Below are positions 4,790 through 9,310 of a DNA stretch of 9,310 nucleotides, piece by piece. The notes under the pieces are model-generated. The model saw nothing but the letters and a program-made list of their open reading frames with translations, had not been told where the DNA came from and ran no database searches. This DNA comes from Deltaproteobacteria bacterium (GTDB lineage: Bacteria; Desulfobacterota_C; Deferrisomatia; Deferrisomatales; JACRMM01). The stretch is from NCBI GenBank assembly GCA_016218905.1, contig JACRCS010000642.1:1-9310 (forward strand), in the 5' to 3' direction. The position numbers and the translations under genes are program-made. Positions within the stretch are counted from its first letter, which is position 1; each line of letters starts with the position of its first letter.

Positions 4790-6382
4790 TTACAAGATGA
4801 TCTGTTTCACGCTCTGGATGTGGGGCAGGGCGGCCAACGCGTCCAGGACCTCGGGCGTCGGCGGGCTGTCGACGTTTACGAGGGTGATGGCGCGGCCGCC
4901 TTCCCGGGCCCGGCCGTTGTACATGCCGGCGATGTTGACGTGGTGGGCGCCGAGGCAGGTGCCGATGTCGCCGATGACGCCCGGGACGTCGTCGTTGTAG
5001 ATCAGGATCAGGTTTCCCTCCGGCAGCGCGTCGAGGCGGTACTCGTCGAAGCGGACGAGCCGGGGCTCCCGCTTGCCGAAGAGCGTGCCCTCCAGCACGT
5101 GCCGCCCCCAAGGCCCCTCGACCCGGACGGAGATCAGGTCCGAGAAGTCCTGGGTCTCGAGGCTCGTCGTGGTCGCCACCCGGACTCCGCGTTCCCGCGC
5201 GACGGCGGCGGCGTTGACGAGGTTGACCCGCACCGAGAGGGCCGGCGAGAGGAGCCCCTTTAGGAAGGACGCGGTCACGAGCTCCGGGCCCTGGTCGGCC
5301 GCCTCCCCGAGGACCGACACCTGCGACGACGCGACCGGTCCGGGCACGAGCTGGCCGAGGAAGCGGCCCAGGCGCTCGGCCAGGTCCAGGTAGGGCTCCA
5401 GGCGGCGAAGCGCCTCCCCCGCCGCGGCGGGCGCGTTGACGCTGTTCGGCGCGGCGCCGGTCGTGAGGTAGGCGATCACGTTCTCCGCGACTTCGACGGC
5501 GACGCCGGCCTGGGCCTCGACCGTGGACGCGCCGAGGTGGGGCGTGAGGATCACGTCCGGTCGCTGGTAGAGAGCCTTCGGGGGAGGCGGCTCGGACTCG
5601 AAGACGTCCAGGGCGGCGCCGCCGACGCGCCCGCTCTCGAGCGCCTCCTCCAGGGCCTCCTCGTCCACGATCCCGCCACGGGCGCAGTTCACGACAAGGA
5701 CGCCGGGCTTCATCTTGGAGAACGCCTCCCTCCCGAGGAGACCCCGCGTCTCCGGCGTGAGGGGCGTGTGGACCGTGAGGAAGTCCGCCTGGGCGAGGAG
5801 GGCGTCGAGGCTGCAGAGCTCCACTCCCAGCCGGGAAGCCTTCTCCTGCGAGAGGTACGGGTCGGCCGCGAGGACCCGCAGGCGAAAACACTGGGCGATC
5901 TCGGCCACCACGGACCCCACTCGGCCGACGCCGATGATGCCGAGCGTCTTCCCGCGGAGCTCCCGCCCCATGAACTTCTTCTTCTCCCACCGGCCGGCCC
6001 TCACCGAGGCGGTGGCCTGGGGGATGCGGCGCGCAAGGCTGAGCAGCATGGCTACGGCGTGCTCGCCGGTCGTGACGATGTTCCCCCCCGGGGCGTTGAC
6101 GACGGCCACTCCCACGCGGGTCGCGGCCTCGACGTCGATGTTGTCCACGCCCACGCCGGCGCGTCCGACCACCAGGAGATCGGAGCCGGCGGCGATGGCG
6201 CGCGCGGTCACCTCCACGTTGGAGCGGACGATGACCGCCTGGTAGCCGGGGATGGCCCGGACGAGCTCGTCCTCCCGCCGGACGTCGTGCACGTCGACCG
6301 AGAACCCGGGCCGCGCCGAGAACCGCTCGAGTGCCTCGCGGCCGAGATCGCAGGTGACGAGTACTCTCCAAAGGTCAGGCAT
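4790..6382 (-). CDS. serA: D-3-phosphoglycerate dehydrogenase, long ACT-domain form
   Basis: This 530-residue enzyme oxidises 3-phosphoglycerate to 3-phosphohydroxypyruvate with NAD+, the committed step of serine biosynthesis. The NAD-binding motif is LGIIGVGRVGS (147-157) with Asp174 closing the ribose pocket. Catalytic residues are Arg235 (NCARGG), Glu264 (FESEP) and His282 (PHLGAST). The hydroxyacid signature at 75-110 (GVGVDNID, APGGNIVTTGEHA) is intact. After about residue 317 come an intervening allosteric-substrate-binding-type domain and a C-terminal ACT domain (about 457-530, DVPGVIGDIGTCLG), typical of the long form seen in Mycobacterium and Bacillus. The ACT domain suggests feedback by serine. 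The start is supported by AAGGGG six bases upstream. It is the first gene of the probable operon with the DUF89 and selenoprotein genes. Confidence 0.96.
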   Translation of the reverse strand: MPDLWRVLVTCDLGREALERFSARPGFSVDVHDVRREDELVRAIPGYQAVIVRSNVEVTARAIAAGSDLLVVGRAGVGVDNIDVEAATRVGVAVVNAPGGNIVTTGEHAVAMLLSLARRIPQATASVRAGRWEKKKFMGRELRGKTLGIIGVGRVGSVVAEIAQCFRLRVLAADPYLSQEKASRLGVELCSLDALLAQADFLTVHTPLTPETRGLLGREAFSKMKPGVLVVNCARGGIVDEEALEEALESGRVGGAALDVFESEPPPPKALYQRPDVILTPHLGASTVEAQAGVAVEVAENVIAYLTTGAAPNSVNAPAAAGEALRRLEPYLDLAERLGRFLGQLVPGPVASSQVSVLGEAADQGPELVTASFLKGLLSPALSVRVNLVNAAAVARERGVRVATTTSLETQDFSDLISVRVEGPWGRHVLEGTLFGKREPRLVRFDEYRLDALPEGNLILIYNDDVPGVIGDIGTCLGAHHVNIAGMYNGRAREGGRAITLVNVDSPPTPEVLDALAALPHIQSVKQIIL

Positions 6383-6401
6383 GAAGAACCCCTTAAAGAC
6401 T

Positions 6402-6428
6402 GTGACGAGTCATAAGGGCCGTGACGCG
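6402..6428 (-). repeat. Left copy of a degenerate inverted repeat upstream of serA
   Basis: GTGACGAGT..ATAAGGGCCGTGACGCG on the plus strand matches the reverse complement of 6755-6783 (GTGACGAGTGAGATAAGAGC and onward) with small insertions. The pair brackets the intergenic REP elements and sits 20 bases upstream of the serA start, close to where its promoter should be. Confidence 0.65.
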
Positions 6429-6452
6429 TAAGGCGCAAAAGGACCGGCACCC

Positions 6453-6532
6453 TGTGGGAGTGGTCTCCAGACCACGATCTCGGCCCGAAGGCCGACCGGG
6501 GCGAGCATCGCGGCTTGGAAGCCGCTCCCACG
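6453..6532. repeat. REP-like palindromic element, copy 1
   Basis: An 80-bp unit with terminal inverted repeats: TGTGGGAGTGG at the left and CCGCTCCCACG at the right. Each end carries its own small palindrome, TGGTCTCCAGACCA and GCGGCTTGGAAGCCGC. The arrangement is that of a pair of REP sequences in opposite orientation. Copy 2 follows after a linker of about 30 bases. Confidence 0.88.
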
Positions 6533-6563
6533 GACGGGGGCAGTTGCCCCGGGCTCGGTCCCC

Positions 6564-6637
6564 TGTGGGAGTGGTCTCCAGGCCACGATCTGGCCGCAGG
6601 CCGATCCGGCCAAGACCATCGCGGCTCGACCCTGTGC
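6564..6637. repeat. REP-like palindromic element, copy 2 (right end degraded)
   Basis: The left half (TGTGGGAGTGGTCTCCAG) is intact and slightly diverged (GGCCACG). The right half keeps ATCGCGGCT and then breaks down, lacking the CCGCTCCCAC end. The rest of this spacer (6638-6754) has no gene that I can support; on the minus strand it is a purine-rich degenerate sequence with GACGAGTA and GGCCGTGA fragments. Confidence 0.8.
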
Positions 6638-6754
6638 CCCCGTAACTCTACCCCGAAATCCCTACCTCGTAAGGCCTCGGCTCCCGCCGGTACCCCTATC
6701 TCCCGTCGACGGCCTTCAACTCACGTCTTCACGGCCTCCGGCCTTTACTCGTCC

Positions 6755-6783
6755 CGCGTCACGGCTCTTATCTCACTCGTCAC
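6755..6783 (-). repeat. Right copy of the degenerate inverted repeat, containing the rluA-type stop codon
   Basis: On the minus strand this reads GTGACGAGTGAGATAAGAGC and continues CGTGACGCG. The TGA that ends the pseudouridine synthase gene (6773-6775) and its last two or three codons (Cys-Asp-Glu) are part of the repeat, so the gene end has probably been supplied by it. Confidence 0.65.
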
Positions 6784-7756
6784 ACGGAGCGAAGCTCCGC
6801 AGCACCGCCTCGAGATCCTCGGGCAGGGGTGTGGTGAGCTCGAGGGCCTCGCCGCTCGTGGGGTGGTTCAGGCGGACGCGGTGGGCGTGGAGGAAGAGTC
6901 GCCCGAGCCCCGTCGTCTCCCGGAGGAGCCGGTTGAGCTCCGCGTCGCCGTAGCGGCGGTCCGCCGCCACCGGATGGCCCGCTTGGGAGAGGTGGAGCCG
7001 GATCTGGTGGGTGCGTCCCGTGAGGAGCTCGATCTCCAGCAGGGTGCAGCGGAGGGGGTGTTCGTACCGGGCGATCGTGCGGTAGCGCGTGAGCGCCGAC
7101 TGGAGCTTCACCCGCCTTCGTTCGGGCCCGGTCCTCGAGTCCGGCCGGCGCAACAGGGGGACGGCGATCTCTCCGGAAGACTGCGTCCAGCCGCCCACGA
7201 GGGCAAGGTAGCGCTTCTCGAGCTGGCCTCGCTGGAGGCTCCGGCCCAACCGCCCTCGAGCCGCCCTGTTCTTTCCGACGAGGACGATCCCGGAGGTCTC
7301 TAGGTCGAGGCGGTTCGCGAGCGCCGGCTGAAACGCGTGCTCCGGCCGCGCTCCCAGGTAGTGCCGCACACGGTCGATCAGGGTATCGCCCGAGTGGCGT
7401 AGGGCCGGGTGGCTCGCGCAGCCGGCCGGCTTCGAGACCGCGAGGAGGTCCTCGTCCTCCCGGACGATGCGAAAGGGACCCGCCGGGGTCTCCACGACGA
7501 CGTCCAGCCGCTGGGCAGGCCGGGAAGGCGGCAGGGGCGGCCGGGGGAGCACGACCGTGACCACGTCCCCCTGGCGCACCCGCCCGAGGGGCACGCACGC
7601 CTTCCCGTTGACGAAGAGCTCCCGCTGGCGGGCCTTCCGGAAGACGTCGCGAGGAGTGACGTCGGGGAACGCCCTGCGCACGGCGTCGAAGACGGTGAGC
7701 CCCTCCCAGGCGGGTCCGATCCTCACGTGCTTCGGGATGGAGACGAGCTCGCTCAT
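6773..7756 (-). CDS. RluA-family ribosomal RNA pseudouridine synthase with N-terminal S4-like domain
   Basis: The 327-residue protein isomerises uridine to pseudouridine in structured RNA, most likely 23S rRNA as in RluC/RluD. An S4-like RNA-binding region covers about residues 20-70 (TVFDAVRRAF...RELFVNGKACVPLGRVRQGDVVTVVLP). The catalytic domain has LAVSKPAGCASHPA (105-118), the active-site NRLDLETSG with Asp151 (148-156), EKRYLALVGG and TGRTHQIRLHL (246-256). Asn148 replaces the more common His before RLD. The ATG at 7756 overlaps the upstream DUF89 stop as ATGA, so translation is probably coupled; the frame stays open far upstream, but only this start begins the S4 homology. The C-terminal end (PCDE) is encoded by an intergenic repeat. 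The exact target uridine cannot be assigned. Confidence 0.92.
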   Translation of the reverse strand: MSELVSIPKHVRIGPAWEGLTVFDAVRRAFPDVTPRDVFRKARQRELFVNGKACVPLGRVRQGDVVTVVLPRPPLPPSRPAQRLDVVVETPAGPFRIVREDEDLLAVSKPAGCASHPALRHSGDTLIDRVRHYLGARPEHAFQPALANRLDLETSGIVLVGKNRAARGRLGRSLQRGQLEKRYLALVGGWTQSSGEIAVPLLRRPDSRTGPERRRVKLQSALTRYRTIARYEHPLRCTLLEIELLTGRTHQIRLHLSQAGHPVAADRRYGDAELNRLLRETTGLGRLFLHAHRVRLNHPTSGEALELTTPLPEDLEAVLRSFAPCDE

Positions 7757-8637
7757 GCCGGCGCCCCGACCCTTGCGACGCGTCGCGCGTTCGCGAGGAC
7801 CATGCTCCCCTTCTCCACGCCGAGTGAGGCGGCCACGGGCTCGCACTTCGCGCAGAGGAGGAAGAAGACGGCCTTGCCGCGGAGCGCGTCCGGATATTCC
7901 GTGAGGGTCTCCCAGTTCGCCATGCCTTTGGCGAGGACAGTCCCCGCTCGCTCCCAGGCGCGGGCGAGGTCCTCCCCCGCTTCGCGGAGCTCGCACCCCA
8001 CGGCGTCGCTCCCGGTGTCGATCAGACCCGGGAGCCGCAGGCCCAGGCGCTCCGCGTCGGCCCGGGTGACGTCGTTCTGGGAGGGGCCGCCCTTGACGGC
8101 GTAGAGGACCCGCTTGCCGCCGCGCTCCAACGCCGCCAGGAGCGGAAGGTCGAAGGGGACCTCTCCGGCGTTGTCGGCCAGGAAGAGCACGTCTCCCGGC
8201 CTTGCCAAGGCGGCCCGGAGCTTCGCCCCGTCGTCGAGCGCGAGCGCCGGCAGACCGAGCTCCCAGAGGCGTTCCACTTCCTCCCGGTTTCGGAAGAAGT
8301 CGATCTGATTGCCCGCCCCGCTCAGCCGGAGGAGCCCTTCCAAGCTCTCTCCCGCCTGCGGCCGGAGGCGCGCGGCGGCCTCCCGTCCGGAGGCGTACTC
8401 CGCCGCCTTGACCTCCCGGAACGGGTCGTCGGTCCCCGAGCTTCGGCGGACGCTCCGCAGGAGGGCCGACGAGAGCCGCGTCGGGACCGACACCCCCGCT
8501 CGGAAGTCTCGCTCGAGGGCGGAGAGGCATTCCGCTTCGGCGCGGCGCGCGAGCGCCGGATCGCCGGCGGCGGCCAGGCGGACCGCGCGGCGGGCGAGGG
8601 CGCGCAAGCAGGGGAGACAGGCGGTTTCGGCTCTCAC
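7753..8637 (-). CDS. DUF89 / ARMT1-like metal-dependent phosphatase (second, divergent copy)
   Basis: The 294-residue protein is a second DUF89 member, clearly divergent from the copy at 3877-4758. Landmarks are CLPC (Cys7, Cys10), TDDPFREVK (69-77), SGAGNQIDFF (106-115), LADNAGEVPFD (153-163), VLAKGMANWETL (234-245) and FFLLCAKCEPVA (258-269). The DPFREVK and GNQIDF motifs recall the AF1104-like archaeal and bacterial branch of metal-dependent phosphatases. The start is GTG at 8637 (MRAETACLPC); no upstream in-frame ATG exists close by, and the Shine-Dalgarno is weak (GAG five to seven bases back). It overlaps the RluA-type gene by four bases. An AT-rich stretch just upstream (8661-8708) probably holds the promoter of this two-gene operon. 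Confidence 0.85.
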   Translation of the reverse strand: MRAETACLPCLRALARRAVRLAAAGDPALARRAEAECLSALERDFRAGVSVPTRLSSALLRSVRRSSGTDDPFREVKAAEYASGREAAARLRPQAGESLEGLLRLSGAGNQIDFFRNREEVERLWELGLPALALDDGAKLRAALARPGDVLFLADNAGEVPFDLPLLAALERGGKRVLYAVKGGPSQNDVTRADAERLGLRLPGLIDTGSDAVGCELREAGEDLARAWERAGTVLAKGMANWETLTEYPDALRGKAVFFLLCAKCEPVAASLGVEKGSMVLANARRVARVGAPA

Positions 8638-8660
8638 GTTCGGCTCGTCGGGCTCGGGGA

Positions 8661-8708
8661 CGGCATACGATAACGAATTTCTCTTCGTGAGCCTACTATG
8701 CTATAAGT
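8661..8708 (-). promoter_or_regulatory. AT-rich probable promoter region of the DUF89-RluA operon
   Basis: This island is much richer in A/T than its surroundings and lies 24 to 71 bases upstream of the GTG start. On the minus strand it holds TTATAGCATAGT and TTATCGTAT, either of which could supply a -10 box, and a small hairpin ACGAA-TTTCTC-TTCGT. The exact -35/-10 pair cannot be chosen by eye. Confidence 0.35.
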
Positions 8709-8752
8709 CGGCCACCTTTCGGGCTTTTTCTCTCGAGGCCGGTCCGGCATCC

Positions 8753-8832
8753 TATGGGAGTGGTCTCCAGACCACGCTCTCGCCGTGGGCCGGCCGGAAA
8801 GAGCATCGCGGCTTGGGAAGCCGCTCCCACGG
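8753..8832. repeat. REP-like palindromic element, copy 3
   Basis: Same architecture as copy 1: left end TATGGGAGTGGTCTCCAG, right end CGGCTTGGGAAGCCGCTCCC, with one extra G in the right palindrome. It is followed by a linker nearly identical to the one between copies 1 and 2. Confidence 0.88.
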
Positions 8833-8862
8833 ACCGGGGCACTTGCCGAGGGCTCGATCTCC

Positions 8863-8944
8863 TGTGGGAGTGGTCTCCAGACCACGATCTCGGCCGGAAG
8901 GCCGACCGGGGAACGGCATCGCGGCTTGGAAGCCGCTCCCACAG
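8863..8944. repeat. REP-like palindromic element, copy 4
   Basis: The most complete copy: begins TGTGGGAGTGG and ends CCGCTCCCACA, giving matched terminal inverted repeats, with central GGCCGGAAGGCC. It lies 43 bases upstream of the rmlB start, so it may bound or influence that gene's promoter region. Confidence 0.9.
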
Positions 8945-8987
8945 GACTGACCCTGAACTCGGATTGACTACTCTCGATGGGACGGGG

Positions 8988-9310
8988 ATGAGAAGCATAC
9001 TGGTCACCGGCGGCTGCGGCTTCATCGGCTCCAACTTCGTCCGCCTCGCGCTCCGGCGCCTGCCCGACGCCCGCCTCTTCAACCTGGACAAGATCACGTA
9101 CGCGGGAAACCTCGCGAACCTCTCGGAGCTGGAGGGCGAGCCCCGCTACCGGTTCGTCCGAGGGGACATCTGCGACGCCGCTCTCCTGGAGCGTCTCTTC
9201 CGGGAGGAGGAGATCGACTCGGTGGTGCACTTCGCGGCCGAGTCCCACGTGGACCGTAGCATCGAGGGCCCCGGCGAGTTCATCCGCACGAACGTCGTCG
9301 GGACCTTCAC
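8988..9310 (+). CDS. rmlB: dTDP-glucose 4,6-dehydratase, N-terminal part (runs off the window)
   Basis: The 107 visible residues are the start of a short-chain dehydrogenase/reductase of the extended type. The N-terminus [17 protein letters not shown] carries the GGxGxxG NAD+ motif. [14 protein letters not shown] follows, with the ribose-binding Asp, and the family-specific TYAGN; then FVRGDICD and [14 protein letters not shown]. This combination is diagnostic of RmlB, which converts dTDP-glucose to dTDP-4-keto-6-deoxyglucose for rhamnose and other deoxysugars of the cell surface. The catalytic Tyr and Lys lie beyond the edge. The ATG at 8988 is chosen because homology begins there; GGGACGGGG lies directly before it, a close-set ribosome binding site. 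Other rml genes may follow to the right. Confidence 0.94.
   Translation, partial: MRSILVTGGCGFIGSNFVRLALRRLPDARLFNLDKITYAGNLANLSELEGEPRYRFVRGDICDAALLERLFREEEIDSVVHFAAESHVDRSIEGPGEFIRTNVVGTF

Noticed and set aside
4413..6371. Long minus-strand frame spanning serA and part of the DUF89 gene
   Set aside because: Arg/Gly/Pro-rich translation typical of an off-frame in GC-rich DNA; it crosses two well-supported genes in other frames.
5537..6415. Plus-strand 292-codon frame opposite serA
   Set aside because: Antisense shadow of serA with biased, low-information composition and no start signal.
6383..6772. tRNA or small RNA gene in the serA/rluA spacer
   Set aside because: The structured segments are the REP copies; no cloverleaf, T-loop GTTCRA pattern or CCA end is seen.
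7757..8530. Upstream extension of the RluA-type frame
   Set aside because: The extension is low-complexity and lies over the DUF89 gene, whose motifs are intact in its own frame. The S4 homology begins at the ATG at 7756.
8634..9248. Minus-strand frame across the REP copies and rmlB
   Set aside because: It translates palindromic repeats and the antisense of rmlB; no ribosome binding site or family signature.

Overview
The window comes from a high-GC bacterial genome. Codons are strongly G/C-biased in third position, Shine-Dalgarno sites are standard, one protein has a Sec-type signal peptide, and the intergenic spaces are full of small repeats. The gene content (long ACT-containing SerA, DUF89/ARMT1-like proteins, a GrdB-family selenoprotein, REP-like palindromes) would fit an uncultivated lineage such as Acidobacteriota, Methylomirabilota or a deltaproteobacterial group. 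Nothing here fixes the phylum.

Layout. Bases 1-319 hold no complete gene: two inverted arrays of 7-bp repeats (20-61 and 90-131), a near-perfect 24-bp-arm hairpin (148-208) and a third heptamer array (223-310) that ends 9 bases before a start codon. Next comes a plus-strand molybdenum-cofactor pair, a MOSC protein (320-751) and a MogA-type adenylyltransferase (762-1256), closed by a bidirectional hairpin (1269-1293). Converging on it is a minus-strand gene (1322-2200) for a secreted, highly charged protein with seven 12/13-residue repeats. A plus-strand PaaI-like thioesterase (2476-2922) follows.

The minus strand from 6382 to 2999 looks like one operon: serA (D-3-phosphoglycerate dehydrogenase), a DUF89/ARMT1-like protein, and a GrdB-family protein. 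The last is cut by an in-frame TGA (3368-3370) exactly at the family's redox motif, so it reads U-G-L-C. The frame stays open for a further 122 codons, and a 12-bp hairpin with GGUC in its apical loop lies just downstream. I annotate it as one selenoprotein with a candidate SECIS element. This is the most notable object in the window.

A second minus-strand operon (8637-6773) pairs another, divergent DUF89 protein with an RluA-type pseudouridine synthase through an ATGA overlap. Both spacers flanking this operon carry a duplicated two-part REP-like (BIME-like) element. The 5' part of a plus-strand dTDP-glucose 4,6-dehydratase gene (rmlB) runs off the right edge.

A recurring pattern is that several short-repeat families begin at or just after stop codons (serA, the selenoprotein, rluA, and probably a gene ending at 15), and in some cases encode the last few residues.
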